A stretch of DNA of 64,000 nt from Streptomyces fradiae (GCF_041270065.1 NZ_CP065958.1:6944001-7008000), one strand, 5' to 3'; shown: positions 1-8,537, counted from the stretch's first letter. Numbers and translations are program-made. The notes: generated from the letters alone by a model not told the origin.

Positions 1-1
1 G

Positions 2-859
2 CTGCTCTCCGACCCCGACCAGGTCAACGTGGCGCATCTGCTCCAGGACGGGCGCATCGGACTCTTCGTGGTCTCCGCGCTCGCCCGGCGGCACGGCATC
101 GCCGTGCGGCTGCAGTCCAACATCTACGGCGGCGTCCAGGCCGTGCTCGTCCTGCCCCAGGGCCTGCTCGGCGCCGACCCCGAGGGCCTGGCCCGCGGCG
201 AGGCCGCCCAGGCCCAGGTCGCGCAGGCGCAGGCCGCTCAGGTCCAGGCCGCGCAGTCCGCCCAGGCCCCGATCCCGGCCCCGCAGCACCAGAGCCGGCC
301 GCAGCCGCAGGCTCAGCCCCACGCCCAGCCCCAGCCTCCGGTCCAGCCCCGGCCCCACGTCCCGGCGGCCCCCGCTCCGGTCCACGCCGGCGCCGGCGCC
401 CCCGGGGACCACCCGACGGCCCCGCTGGTCATGGACCGCGGCGCCCTCACCACCCCTGCCCCGACCCCGGCGCCGCAGTCCCCCGCGGCGCCCGCGCCCG
501 TCCCCGTAACGGCGCACGCGCAGTCTCACCTCCCGGCTCCGCATCCCGCCCCGGCCGTCCCGGCCACCCACGCCGCCCCCGCCCCCATGGCGGCCGGCCC
601 CGCTCACCCCGCTCCGGCGGCCGTGGTCCCCCCGGCCCCGCGCTCCGGAGCGACGGGCAGGCCCGACCTTCCCAAGCGGCGCGCCCAGGAACACCTCGTA
701 CCGCAGCTGCGCGAGGAGCCCACGGCCCGCCCCAACGAGGAGCCCGCCCTGCACGACCCGGGTCTGATGGCCGCCTTCCAGCGCGGCATCGGACTCGCCG
801 AATCCCAGCCCGCCCCCCGTGAATCGCTGCGTCCCCCCGGCGACGCGCACAAGGAGTAG
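2..859 (+). CDS. cvnA: Conservon sensor-like histidine kinase (CvnA type), C-terminal part only
   Basis: The frame is open from base 2, so the gene begins before the window. The first ~55 residues are the end of a GHKL ATPase domain: IGLFVVSALARRHGI is the helix after the ATP lid and GGVQAVLVLPQ the last strand. About 200 residues of Ala/Pro/Gln-rich linker follow, then a charged tail (LPKRRAQEHLVPQ). In conservons this membrane protein acts upstream of the roadblock, DUF742 and GTPase proteins, the order found immediately downstream. The low-complexity tail is normal for CvnA. Assignment rests mostly on the neighbours, because the sensor and dimerisation domains lie outside. Confidence 0.85.
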   Translation: MLSDPDQVNVAHLLQDGRIGLFVVSALARRHGIAVRLQSNIYGGVQAVLVLPQGLLGADPEGLARGEAAQAQVAQAQAAQVQAAQSAQAPIPAPQHQSRPQPQAQPHAQPQPPVQPRPHVPAAPAPVHAGAGAPGDHPTAPLVMDRGALTTPAPTPAPQSPAAPAPVPVTAHAQSHLPAPHPAPAVPATHAAPAPMAAGPAHPAPAAVVPPAPRSGATGRPDLPKRRAQEHLVPQLREEPTARPNEEPALHDPGLMAAFQRGIGLAESQPAPRESLRPPGDAHKE

Positions 860-865
860 ATGTAC

Positions 866-1300
866 ATGGCGAGCAATGTGCCGCACGGCCATTCCTCGGA
901 TCTCGACTGGCTGCTGAGCGGCCTGGTCCAGCGGGTCCCCTACACCCGCAACGCCGTACTGCTCTCCTCCGACGGCCTCGTGAAGTCCGTGCACGGCCTC
1001 GACCCCGACGCGGCCGACCACATGGCCGCGCTGGCCTCCGGCCTCTACTCGCTCGGCCGCAGCGCCGGCGCCCGGTTCGGCGACGGCGGCGAGGTCCGCC
1101 AGGTCGTCGTCGAGCTGGATTCCACCCTGCTCTTCGTCTCCACCGCCGGCTCCGGCACCTGTCTCGCGGTGCTCGCCGGCCGCGAGGCCGACGCCGCCGT
1201 CCTCGGTTACGAGATGGCGATGCTCGTCAAGAGCGTGCGGCCGTATCTGGTCACCCCGGCCAGACAGGCCGCCGGCACGGCGGGCAGTGCGGTCCAGTGA
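866..1300 (+). CDS. cvnB: Roadblock/LC7 domain protein (CvnB type)
   Basis: Small single-domain roadblock/LC7 protein of about 144 residues, the usual size. It starts with a DLDWLLSGLVQRVP helix and the core strand AVLLSSDGLVKSVHGLD, typical of actinobacterial roadblock proteins thought to act as GTPase-activating or scaffolding partners of the CvnD GTPase. Two in-frame ATGs exist at 860 and 866; the AAGGAG at 851-856 leaves 9 nt before 866 but only 3 nt before 860, so 866 is preferred. The stop TGA (1298-1300) overlaps the next gene's GTG, indicating coupled translation in one operon. Confidence 0.92.
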   Translation: MASNVPHGHSSDLDWLLSGLVQRVPYTRNAVLLSSDGLVKSVHGLDPDAADHMAALASGLYSLGRSAGARFGDGGEVRQVVVELDSTLLFVSTAGSGTCLAVLAGREADAAVLGYEMAMLVKSVRPYLVTPARQAAGTAGSAVQ

Positions 1301-1674
1301 CCATCGGGTCCCACCAGGAAGGGCCCTGGCTCGACGACGCGGCCGGCCGGCTGATACGTCCGTACACCGTCAGCGGCGGCCGGACCCAGCCGACCGCCGC
1401 GCTCGACCTGCTCTCGATGGTGATGGCGACCGGCGCCCTGCCGCAGACCCACATGGGTCCCGAGCACAGCCTGGCCCTCGGGCTGTGCGAGGGGCCCACC
1501 TCGGTGGCGGAGATCGCGGCGCACTTACGGCTCCCGGCCGTCGTGACCAAGGTCCTCCTCTCCGATCTCGTGGACTGCGGGGCGCTCACCGCCCGCGCGC
1601 CCCGCTTCCACGCCAATCCAACCGACCGTTCCTTGCTGGAGGCAGTGCTCGATGGCCTACGACAACGGCTCTGA
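1297..1674 (+). CDS. cvnC: DUF742 protein (CvnC type)
   Basis: A 125-residue DUF742 protein. LIRPYTVSGGRTQP near the N-terminus and a winged-helix-like C-terminal half (TSVAEIAAHLRLP...VTKVLLSDLVDCGAL) are the family marks. The role of CvnC is not established; the fold suggests DNA or protein binding. The GTG at 1297 overlaps the previous stop as GTGA. Its 3' end overlaps the next gene by 23 nt, tighter than usual but common in conservons. Confidence 0.92.
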   Translation: MTIGSHQEGPWLDDAAGRLIRPYTVSGGRTQPTAALDLLSMVMATGALPQTHMGPEHSLALGLCEGPTSVAEIAAHLRLPAVVTKVLLSDLVDCGALTARAPRFHANPTDRSLLEAVLDGLRQRL

Positions 1675-2311
1675 GCGCCACGACCGAGGCCACGACCGAG
1701 GCCAAGACCGAGGTCACGAAGGCTTCGCGAGCGACCCCTTCCCCACCGCCCTGAAGATCCTGGTGGCGGGCGGTTTCGGGGTCGGCAAGACCACCTTCGT
1801 GGGCGCGGTCAGCGAGATCGAACCGCTCAGCACGGAGGAGCTGCTCACCTCGGTCAGCGCGGCCACCGACAGCCTGGAGGGCGTGGAGTCCAAGACGACC
1901 ACCACGGTCGCCATGGACTTCGGCCGGATCACCCTCGACGGGCGCAACGTGCTCTACCTGTTCGGCACGCCCGGCCAGGAGCGCTTCTGGTTCATGTGGG
2001 ACGAGCTCTCCGAGGGCGCCCTCGGCGCGGTCATCCTGGCCGACACCCGCCGGCTCGAGGACTGCTTCTCGGCCGTCGACTTCTTCGAGCGGCGCGGCAT
2101 CGGATTCGTCGTCGCGGTCAACGAGTTCGACGGCTCCTACCGCTACGAGCCCGACGAGGTGCGGGCGGCCCTCGACCTCAAGCCCGAGGTGCCGGTCGTG
2201 CTCTGCGACGCCCGGATCTCCAGCTCCGCCATCCGCACCCTGCTGACCCTCGTCCAGCATCTGCTCACCAACATCCCGGCCGCCGCGCCGACCTACGGAG
2301 CCACGACATGA
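1652..2311 (+). CDS. cvnD: Conservon small GTPase (CvnD type)
   Basis: ATP/GTP-binding protein of 219 residues. The P-loop is GGFGVGKTT, the G3 region LFGTPGQER, and NEFDG stands where the NKxD base-recognition motif is expected, as in other CvnD proteins. The N-terminus holds a short His/Asp/Arg/Gly repeat (HDRGHDRGQDRG) encoded by near-identical 12-nt units at about 1680-1718. The protein is thought to cycle between GTP and GDP forms under control of the CvnA/CvnB partners at the membrane. The ATG at 1652 starts inside cvnC; the stop overlaps the following ATG as ATGA. Confidence 0.94.
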   Translation: MAYDNGSERHDRGHDRGQDRGHEGFASDPFPTALKILVAGGFGVGKTTFVGAVSEIEPLSTEELLTSVSAATDSLEGVESKTTTTVAMDFGRITLDGRNVLYLFGTPGQERFWFMWDELSEGALGAVILADTRRLEDCFSAVDFFERRGIGFVVAVNEFDGSYRYEPDEVRAALDLKPEVPVVLCDARISSSAIRTLLTLVQHLLTNIPAAAPTYGATT

Positions 2312-2880
2312 CCTACGACCCGACCGGTCATCTGCTGCTCACCCCGATCGACCAGGAGGCCCCCGCCCGGGTGCGCCGCCTGCGCGAGCTGGGGCTCGGC
2401 GAGCAGCCCGACCCGGCCTTCGACGAATTCGCCCACCGGCTCGCGGAGGTGACCGGCGCCCCGTACTCGATGGTCAACTTCATCGACGAGAACCGGCAGT
2501 TCTTCGCGGGCCTGCACACCCCGGCCGGCACCCACTCGGGCAGCGACCTGGGCGCGACCGCCGCGGGCGGTGGCGGCGTCGGCCGCTTCATGGCCCGCGA
2601 CCACGGCTACTGCCCGCACGTGGTGGTGCGCCGCAAGGCCCTCGTCCTCGAAGACGTCTGCGACTACCCGCGGTTCGCGGGCAACCCGGTCGTGGACGAG
2701 ATCGGCATCCGCTCGTACATGGGCGCGCCGCTGATCGACCGCAGCGGCGTCGCGCTCGGCACCATCTGCGTCGTGGACACGGACGTCCGGCCGTGGGGCC
2801 GGGCCGGCCTGGAGACGATCAAGGCGATGGCGGCGGAGCTGGTGGAGCAGATCCACCGGCGTGAGGACGGCCTGCTCTGA
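2308..2880 (+). CDS. GAF domain protein at the end of the conservon
   Basis: A 190-residue single GAF-domain protein. Core strands are APYSMVNFIDENRQFFAGL, the middle segment RDHGYCPHVVVRRKALVLEDV, and the end SYMGAPLIDRSGVALGTICVVD, typical of free-standing actinobacterial GAF proteins. It begins at ATG 2308, overlapping the GTPase stop as ATGA, so it is translationally coupled to cvnD. Some conservons carry a cytochrome P450 at this place; here a GAF protein takes it. The ligand cannot be read from the sequence. Confidence 0.85.
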   Translation: MTYDPTGHLLLTPIDQEAPARVRRLRELGLGEQPDPAFDEFAHRLAEVTGAPYSMVNFIDENRQFFAGLHTPAGTHSGSDLGATAAGGGGVGRFMARDHGYCPHVVVRRKALVLEDVCDYPRFAGNPVVDEIGIRSYMGAPLIDRSGVALGTICVVDTDVRPWGRAGLETIKAMAAELVEQIHRREDGLL

Positions 2881-2894
2881 CGGGCGGCTCTGAC

Positions 2895-2933
2895 GGCCTG
2901 TTCTGACGGCCTGTTCTGACGGCCTGTTCTGAC
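2895..2933 (+). repeat. Three tandem copies of a 13-bp unit
   Basis: GGCCTGTTCTGAC occurs three times head to tail directly after the GAF gene stop, flanked by partial units (CGGGCGGCTCTGAC before, GGGCGGC after). It may be a replication-slippage product; no function is visible. Confidence 0.9.
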
Positions 2934-2962
2934 GGGCGGCTCCTTCAGGCCCGCGCGCGGGG

Positions 2963-3002
2963 GTGCCCCGAGGTCCGGCTGCTTCGCCGTCCCCCGGGGC
3001 AC
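2963..3002. terminator. Possible bidirectional terminator between convergent genes
   Basis: GTGCCCCG (2963-2970) pairs with CGGGGCAC (2995-3002) around a 24-nt loop. It sits between the conservon end and the convergent acyl-CoA dehydrogenase. There is no T-run, which is usual for Streptomyces terminators. Confidence 0.45.
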
Positions 3003-3047
3003 TGCTCGTTCGACGGGCTTTCCCCAAGGCCGTGGTTCAGGCGCGGC

Positions 3048-4256
3048 TCAGGCGTGCGCCGGCTCCATGGGCTGCATGCGGACCACCTCGGAGAGCCGCT
3101 CCGACCAACTGCCCTTGTCCTGGCCGAGGGCGACCTCGGCCAGCCGGAGGAGCTGGATGTCGGAGGTGCCCGCGGGCGCGAAGATGTGGTGCGCGTCGCG
3201 GAGGTAGCGCTCGATCGGCCGGTCGGTGTAGAGGCCGGCGGCCGCGTGGACCTCCATGGCGGTGCGCCCGGAGTCGATCGCCGACTCGACGTTGACCAGC
3301 TTGGCGTTCATCAGCTCGGTGTCGCAGGACATGCCCTGGTCGAGCAGGTGCACCGCGTGGTACGCGGCGAGCCGGGCGGTCATGAGCCGCGACTGCATCT
3401 GGCCCAGCTTCAGCTTCACCGTGGGGAGTTCGGCGAGCGGCTTGCCGTAGCGGATGCGCTCGGTGGCGAAGCGGGTGGTCTCCTCCAGGATCGCCTGGTG
3501 GATGCCGAGCGAGACGGCGGTGAGGTTGGCGCGGCCGTAGAGCACGCTGGAGGAGTACGCGACGGAGAGGCCGTCGCCCTCGTCGCCGAGCCGGTTCGCG
3601 GCCGGCACCCGGCAGTTCTCGAAGATGAGCTCGCCGAAGCTGAAGCCGTGCAGACCCATGGCGGGCTGCTGCGGGCCGGTGCGGAAGCCGGGGCGGTCGG
3701 ACTCCACCAGGAAGGCGGTGAGCCCCTTGGAGCCGGGGCCGGTCCGGACGACCACGCCGTGCAGGTCGCCGACGTGGCTGTTGCCGACATAGACCTTGCG
3801 GCCGTTGAGGATGTAGTCGTCCCCGTCACGGACCGCGTTCGCCTCCATGCCGAGGACATGGCCGCCGGACTCGTACTCGGTGACCGCGATGGTCGGCAGG
3901 CAGTCGCCGGCCGCGATGGCCGGAAGCCAGGTCTTGCGCTGTTCGTCGCTGCCGAAGTGCACGATCTTGGCGGTGCCCAGCTGCGAGGCCTGGACCATGG
4001 CACCCATCGCGCCGCTGACCCGGGCGAGCTCCTCGATGATGATCGTCTTGGCCAGATGGCCGGCGTTCATGCCGCCGTACTCATGGCCGATAGTCGCGCC
4101 CAGCCAGCCCTGTTCGGCGATCATCCTGGACAGCTCGTGGTGCACCGTGCGGGACGCCTCCATCTCCGGTATCCGTGGCCGGACCTCACGCTCTGCGAAG
4201 TCCCGCACCGTCTCCCGGAGCTGATGATGCAGTCGGCTGCTGAAGTAGCCGTCCAT
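3048..4256 (-). CDS. Acyl-CoA dehydrogenase family protein
   Basis: A 402-residue flavoprotein of the acyl-CoA dehydrogenase superfamily, expected to oxidise an acyl-CoA or related thioester with electrons passed to ETF. N-terminal helices (LHHQLRETVRDFAEREVRP), the FAD/substrate segment PTIAVTEYESGGHVLGM, the mid-domain strand KVYVGNSHVGD and the C-terminal helix ERYLRDAHHIFAPAGTSDIQ are in the expected order and the length is normal. The final motif has APAGTSDI where many members have YEGTSEI. It is monocistronic and convergent with the conservon. The substrate is not predictable. Confidence 0.9.
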   Translation of the reverse strand: MDGYFSSRLHHQLRETVRDFAEREVRPRIPEMEASRTVHHELSRMIAEQGWLGATIGHEYGGMNAGHLAKTIIIEELARVSGAMGAMVQASQLGTAKIVHFGSDEQRKTWLPAIAAGDCLPTIAVTEYESGGHVLGMEANAVRDGDDYILNGRKVYVGNSHVGDLHGVVVRTGPGSKGLTAFLVESDRPGFRTGPQQPAMGLHGFSFGELIFENCRVPAANRLGDEGDGLSVAYSSSVLYGRANLTAVSLGIHQAILEETTRFATERIRYGKPLAELPTVKLKLGQMQSRLMTARLAAYHAVHLLDQGMSCDTELMNAKLVNVESAIDSGRTAMEVHAAAGLYTDRPIERYLRDAHHIFAPAGTSDIQLLRLAEVALGQDKGSWSERLSEVVRMQPMEPAHA

Positions 4257-4768
4257 ACGAGTCCCTCCCTGCGAATCGCCTGCTCGTCGAGTGGTCCGAA
4301 CAGGTGGAACATCGGCAGTGATCCCGTCCCGAACAGGCCGACCACTTCATGGTGTTGATCTTTACGGGGTGGATCAATATCGACACCAAGTTTGTCCGAA
4401 ACCGGAACGGTTGACGTTTGTTTCTGACTGTGTTTCGTGTGGCCTTGGCCTGCTCGGTCCGATCAGGGCGGTATTCGCCAAGGTCGACTTTCTGCCACAT
4501 GCCAACGGCATGCGTTTCAGGGGCATATGCGGGTGACTCGGAACCGATCATTCCTTAGCACGCTTGATCACCCGAGAGGCGGCATTCCGGACCCGTCCGG
4601 TCCGGTCGGCGGCGCCGGGGCCGTCGTGCCCGCGGCGCGCCGAACCGTCCCGAGGGGCCTCCCGGGGAGCGCGCGGGGGCGTCGCGCGGTGCGAGGGGAC
4701 GTGACGGAGAGTGGCCGGATTTCGTCACGGAACGTGCGCGGGCGTATGTGCCGGGTGCCGGACGGGGC
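4257..4768. other. Intergenic region upstream of acyl-CoA dehydrogenase
   Basis: No gene is supported here. The stretch 4340-4450 is less GC-rich than its surroundings and contains TTGATC (4355-4360) and GATCAA (4372-4377) as a 6-bp inverted repeat, a possible operator or promoter element for the leftward dehydrogenase gene. ORFs in this interval are short and lack family resemblance. Confidence 0.6.
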
Positions 4769-5665
4769 TCAGCGCAGGAAGGCGCCGATCCGGGCCCGCA
4801 GGCCCGCCGGGTCCAGGCCCTGCCCGGCCAGGTGCTCGTCCACCGTCCCGTAACGCCGCAGCTCGCGCCGCCCGATGCCGAGCCCGAGCACCCGGTGCGG
4901 CACCTCGGCGAGCGCGTCGTTCGCGGCGCCCGTCGACGTCCCCGCGAGATACGGCTCCACGAGCACCACGTCAGGCCGCGCCCCGGCGACCGCCCGGCGC
5001 AGCGCGGCGCCGTCGAAGGGCCGCACGGTCGTCGCGTACAGCACCGTCACATCCAGCCCCTCGGTCGCGGCGAGCACCGCGTCCAGCATCGGCCCCACCG
5101 CCACGACCACCCCACGGGAGCCCTCGCGCAGCACGCCGAAGCCGCCGCCCCCGGCGAGCGGGTGTGCCGAGGCGTTCGCGTGCACCGACAGACGTACGTA
5201 CACGGACTCGTCGCTCGCGGCCGCCCGCCGCAGCAGCGTCTCCGCCTCGTCCGGGTGCCCCGGCACCTGCACGCTCCAGCCGTCCAGGGTGTCCATCAGC
5301 GCCACGTCACCCGGCGACATATGGGTGAAGCCGCCGGCCGGCCAGTCGTACGAGCCGCCGGCGCTGACCAGCACCCCGTGCGTGCCCTGGTGCCCGAAGT
5401 CCAGCTTCAGCTGCTCGAAGGGCCGCTCCACCAGGAACGACGCGAAGGTGTGCATGATCGGCCGCAGCCCGGTCAGGGCGATCCCGCCGCCGACGCCGAT
5501 CAGCAGCTGCTCCCGGATCCCGACGTTGATCGCGCGCTCGGGGTGCCGCGCCAGGGCCGGCCCGAAGCCGTCCCTGCTGATCTCGGCGAGGACGAGGGCG
5601 AGCCGGGGATCCTCGTCGAGCAGGCGGGTGGTGGTGGCGATGAAGCGGTCGCGCATGGTGTCCAT
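4769..5665 (-). CDS. Transketolase-like, C-terminal subunit (pyrimidine-binding and C-terminal domains)
   Basis: A 298-residue protein matching the second half of a transketolase: the pyrimidine-binding domain carries NVGIREQLLIGVGGG, in which the Glu contacts thiamine diphosphate, then YDWPAGGFTHMSPGDVALM and a C-terminal domain (DVTVLYATTVRPFDG). It should work with the adjacent upstream ORF as a split transketolase. AGGAG lies 9 nt before ATG 5665. The gap to the upstream gene is 53 nt. A longer in-frame reading runs upstream to 6451 but only as the shadow of the other subunit. A pathway-specific role (sugar or secondary metabolite) is possible. Confidence 0.9.
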   Translation of the reverse strand: MDTMRDRFIATTTRLLDEDPRLALVLAEISRDGFGPALARHPERAINVGIREQLLIGVGGGIALTGLRPIMHTFASFLVERPFEQLKLDFGHQGTHGVLVSAGGSYDWPAGGFTHMSPGDVALMDTLDGWSVQVPGHPDEAETLLRRAAASDESVYVRLSVHANASAHPLAGGGGFGVLREGSRGVVVAVGPMLDAVLAATEGLDVTVLYATTVRPFDGAALRRAVAGARPDVVLVEPYLAGTSTGAANDALAEVPHRVLGLGIGRRELRRYGTVDEHLAGQGLDPAGLRARIGAFLR

Positions 5666-5718
5666 GACGGTTTTCTCCTGGTGTGGCCCGGTCCGGCCGG
5701 GGCTGGTGGTGGGGGAGG

Positions 5719-6444
5719 TCAGTGCTTGGGCTCGACACGGGCGACGACCGCGCGCGGCCGCCCGGGGTGCGGGGCGGTGAAGGCGGCGTGCAGCGCCTCG
5801 TGGTCCCGCCCGTCGACGGTCTCGGCGGACCAGCCGGCCGCCGCGAACCGCGAGGCGATCCCGCCGGGCCAGCCGTAGGTGGCGGAACCGTTGTCGATCA
5901 CCAGAGTGTGCAGCTGCTCCAGACCGGCGGGTCCGGCATACGCGAGCGCCTCGTGGTTGCTCCCCTCGTCCAGCTCGGCGTCCCCGATCAGCACCCACAC
6001 CTTCGGCTCGGCAAGACCCTGCGCCCGCAGCCCGAGCACGGTCCCCACGGCCAGCGGCAGTCCGTGCCCCAGCGAGCCGCTGCCGATCTCCACCCCCGGC
6101 ACCAGGGTCCGGTCCGGGTGGTGCCCGAGGATCGACGTGTACCCGCCGAACCCGCTCAGGGCGTCCTCGTCGACGAACCCCTTGTCGGCGAGGACCGCGT
6201 AGTACGCCATGGGCCCGTGCCCCTTCGACAGCAGGAACCGGTCGCGGCCCGGGTCCCCGGCCGTCTCCGGCGTCACCCGCAGCACCCGGTCGTACAGCAC
6301 CCACAGCGCGTCGAGCGTCGAGGTGGCGGCCGTCGAGTGCTTCTCGTCCCCGGTCATCAGCCCCATGAGCCGCTGCAACCGGTCCCTCGTCGCGGCCGTG
6401 GCCGCCGGATCCGTGATGCCCGTCGCATACGTCGTGTTCGTCAT
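5719..6444 (-). CDS. Transketolase-like, N-terminal thiamine diphosphate-binding subunit
   Basis: A 241-residue protein equal to the first half of a transketolase. The diphosphate/metal-binding motif GDAELDEGSNHEAL is intact, preceded by the active-site segments LLSKGHGPMAYY and PGVEIGSGSLGHGLP. Starts at ATG 6444 or GTG 6453 are possible; the ATG is favoured because the GTG lies almost on the proposed -10. The SoxR-like palindrome directly upstream suggests redox-responsive transcription of this two-gene unit. Confidence 0.9.
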   Translation of the reverse strand: MTNTTYATGITDPAATAATRDRLQRLMGLMTGDEKHSTAATSTLDALWVLYDRVLRVTPETAGDPGRDRFLLSKGHGPMAYYAVLADKGFVDEDALSGFGGYTSILGHHPDRTLVPGVEIGSGSLGHGLPLAVGTVLGLRAQGLAEPKVWVLIGDAELDEGSNHEALAYAGPAGLEQLHTLVIDNGSATYGWPGGIASRFAAAGWSAETVDGRDHEALHAAFTAPHPGRPRAVVARVEPKH

Positions 6445-6459
6445 GCACCACACCGTGCT

Positions 6460-6477
6460 ACCTCAAGTCCACTTGAG
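6460..6477 (-). promoter_or_regulatory. SoxR-like (MerR-family) palindromic operator before the split transketolase
   Basis: CCTCAAGTCCACTTGAGG is an 8+8 bp perfect inverted repeat with a 2-bp centre. As remembered, the E. coli soxS operator is CCTCAAGT-TA-ACTTGAGG, so both arms agree. On the coding strand TTGACC overlaps the left arm and TAGCAC follows the right arm 16 bp later, which could be -35 and -10. That spacer is shorter than the 19-20 bp usual for MerR-type promoters. No soxR gene is in the window. Confidence 0.75.
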
Positions 6478-6502
6478 GTCAACCCGCGCCTCCACCCTCG
6501 CC

Positions 6503-6530
6503 CCGGCCCGTAAACCGGCCCGTAAACCGG
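6503..6530 (+). repeat. 12-bp tandem repeat, two copies plus a partial third
   Basis: CCGGCCCGTAAA at 6503-6514 and 6515-6526, then CCGG. It lies between the SoxR-like box and the tRNA gene. Function unknown. Confidence 0.85.
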
Positions 6531-6605
6531 TTCGTGAGCACGTGCGGAAGTGCGGTATTGTTCTCATGCGCGCTCGGCCGGGGAAACCCCAGGTCAGACG
6601 GGCAA

Positions 6606-6679
<74 letters not shown>

Positions 6680-6700
6680 CTGTGCGGAAACGCAGGTCGG

Positions 6701-6735
6701 AGGCCGTTCTCTCATCCATGAGAGAGCGGCCTTTC
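6701..6735. terminator. Strong hairpin between tRNA-Pro and the integrase gene
   Basis: AGGCCGTTCTCTCAT pairs with ATGAGAGAGCGGCCT around a 2-nt centre, with one mismatch, followed by TTTCG on the + strand. It can end the tRNA transcript and, read leftward, the integrase transcript. The integrase stop codon lies inside the stem. Confidence 0.85.
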
Positions 6736-8112
6736 GTGCGTTCGGGGGCGTGGTGGTCGCAGTGTGGTCGCACGCCTGAGCCGGGGCTGGTTCGCCAGGC
6801 GGCTGGAGGCGGACGGTGCGGGGGAGCGGAGCCGGCCGAGGGCTTCGCGGAGACGGTGGAGGTGGTCGCGCGGTGGTCGCAGCCACGCGGGCCGGTCCGT
6901 ACGGACAGCCGTCTGTTGGGCTCCGCTGAGGACGTGGTCGATGGTGTCGACGGCCTGGTGCGCGGCTTGTTGGGTGAGGTGGCTGTAGAGGTTCGCGGTG
7001 GTCGAGAGGGTGGAGTGCCGCAGCGTCTTGGAGACCACGGTGAGCGGGACGCCGGCGGTAATGGTGATGGTGGCGGCGAGATGGCGTAGGTCGTGGACGG
7101 TGACCCTAGGGACGCCGGCTTCCTCGGACAGTCGGTGGAGCCGGTCGAGCACCAGATGCGGCCCGAGGGGGCGGCCGTCGGGTCGGCAGAAGACCAGCCC
7201 CGCGAACGGGTCGTTGGGGTCGCCGCGGGTCCGGGGTGCTGAGCGTGCCCGGCGGCGGAGGGCGGTGGCGACGCGGGGTGAGATGGCGACCCAGCCTCTG
7301 CTCGACCGGGTCTTCGGTGTCGTGAGGACCAGGCGGTTGTTGTCGATGGCGGAGAGCGTGCAGCGCACGTAGAGCACGCCCTCGTTGAGGTGGACGTCGT
7401 CCCAATGCAGGCCGAGGGCCTCGCCCTTGCGCATGCCGGTGCCGATGAGGACCTCGAACAGGTCGGCCATCTTCGGGTCGGCCCGGTGGCAGTGGGTGAG
7501 GAAGCGGGCCGCCTCCTCTGCCGTCCAGATCCGTCGCTCCGGCGAGGGCGGTCGGCGCAGGACCGGGGGAGAGGCCGGGTTGTGGGGGAGGCGGTGCTGG
7601 CGGACGGCGTCGCCGAGCGCGCTGGAGAGGGTGGCCAGACACCGGTAGAGGGTGGTCCGGCCGCGGCCCGAGGCGAGTTGGGTGGTGGCGAAGGCGGAGA
7701 TGTGCCGGTGGGCGAGCTGGTCGATCTTCAGGGTGCCGAACGCCGGGACGAGGTCGTTGCGCACATAGTCGCGGTATCGGGCCATCGTGGTCGGCTTCAG
7801 CACCAGCGCCTTCGCCGCAAGCCATCCGTTCAGGTAGGCGGCGACGGTCTGGTTCGGGTCCGCGTCGAACCCGCCGGCCTCACCCTCGAGAAACCGCCGC
7901 AAGGCCTCTTCGGCCGCATCCTGACCGGCGAAGCCACCCCGGCGCACCGTCGACCGACGGTGGCCCGGGGCGGGGACATCGACGGCGAAACCCCAGGTCC
8001 CGTGGGTGCTGTCGGTAAGCAGATGAGGACAGCGGGCACCGATCTGGTGACGCTGGGTGTCCCTGCAACCACAGCGGCGGTAGACACGGCCTCGGCCGGT
8101 GCTGGTACGCAT
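6712..8112 (-). CDS. int: Tyrosine site-specific integrase of an integrative element (remnant)
   Basis: Phage/AICE-type tyrosine recombinase of about 466 residues. A cysteine-rich N-terminus (RVYRRCGCRD) is followed by the arm-binding/core-binding part (NQTVAAYLNGWLAAKAL...TMARYRDYVRNDL) and the catalytic domain with the complete set: Arg in GTGMRKGEALGL, His-x-x-Arg in VHDLRHLAAT, His in KTLRHSTLST and the nucleophile Tyr in TANLYSHLT. A 70-residue Arg-rich tail follows. The start is taken at ATG 8112; the frame stays open to 8523, and about 40 upstream residues (HADKGNLLVTASPTG) look protein-like, so another gene may have fused to it. The 3' end lies at the tRNA end, as int does in pSAM2. 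No xis, rep or tra gene is present. Confidence 0.88.
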   Translation of the reverse strand: MRTSTGRGRVYRRCGCRDTQRHQIGARCPHLLTDSTHGTWGFAVDVPAPGHRRSTVRRGGFAGQDAAEEALRRFLEGEAGGFDADPNQTVAAYLNGWLAAKALVLKPTTMARYRDYVRNDLVPAFGTLKIDQLAHRHISAFATTQLASGRGRTTLYRCLATLSSALGDAVRQHRLPHNPASPPVLRRPPSPERRIWTAEEAARFLTHCHRADPKMADLFEVLIGTGMRKGEALGLHWDDVHLNEGVLYVRCTLSAIDNNRLVLTTPKTRSSRGWVAISPRVATALRRRARSAPRTRGDPNDPFAGLVFCRPDGRPLGPHLVLDRLHRLSEEAGVPRVTVHDLRHLAATITITAGVPLTVVSKTLRHSTLSTTANLYSHLTQQAAHQAVDTIDHVLSGAQQTAVRTDRPAWLRPPRDHLHRLREALGRLRSPAPSASSRLANQPRLRRATTLRPPRPRTHERPLSHG

Positions 8113-8537
8113 GGCGATCGCCTCCACGAGGCGGGGAAGGTCCGACACCCTCATCCTGCGACCACACGCGACCACCACGCCCGTCGGAGAGGCCGTGACC
8201 AGCAGGTTTCCCTTGTCTGCGTGCCAAGGGACCCGTAGCGCCCAGCAGATTCTTGGTGTGCTGGTGATACACGCCTCGTATGGCCGCTGACCAGCGGAAA
8301 CGGCCACGATTCGGCCAAGCTGCAGGCGGCTGGTCCGCGTATGGCCCGGATCTTGGTCGGCACGGAGTGGACCCCTGACCGACGGCCCGGAGGGGGTGAG
8401 CCGGCACACAAACGAGGGGCGTGCCGACAGATCTCCACGGAGCGTGCCTCGGTCCAACGTTGAGGATGATGCCCTGGTGGCCTTCGCGCGCGAACGATCA
8501 GGCCTCCGTGACCACGCCGCCACGTGTCTCTAGAGTG

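Noticed and set aside
180..620. Ala/Pro/Gln repeats in the CvnA tail as a mobile or minisatellite repeat
   Set aside because: Units are irregular at DNA level; this is ordinary low-complexity linker sequence of conservon kinases.
4257..4768. Small ORFs in the intergenic gap (for example 4291-4536)
   Set aside because: No ribosome sites or family resemblance; better regarded as promoter region.
4769..6451. A 560-codon frame suggesting a fused transketolase
   Set aside because: The upstream half is the wrong frame of the N-terminal subunit gene; the true subunits are two separate genes, each with its own start.
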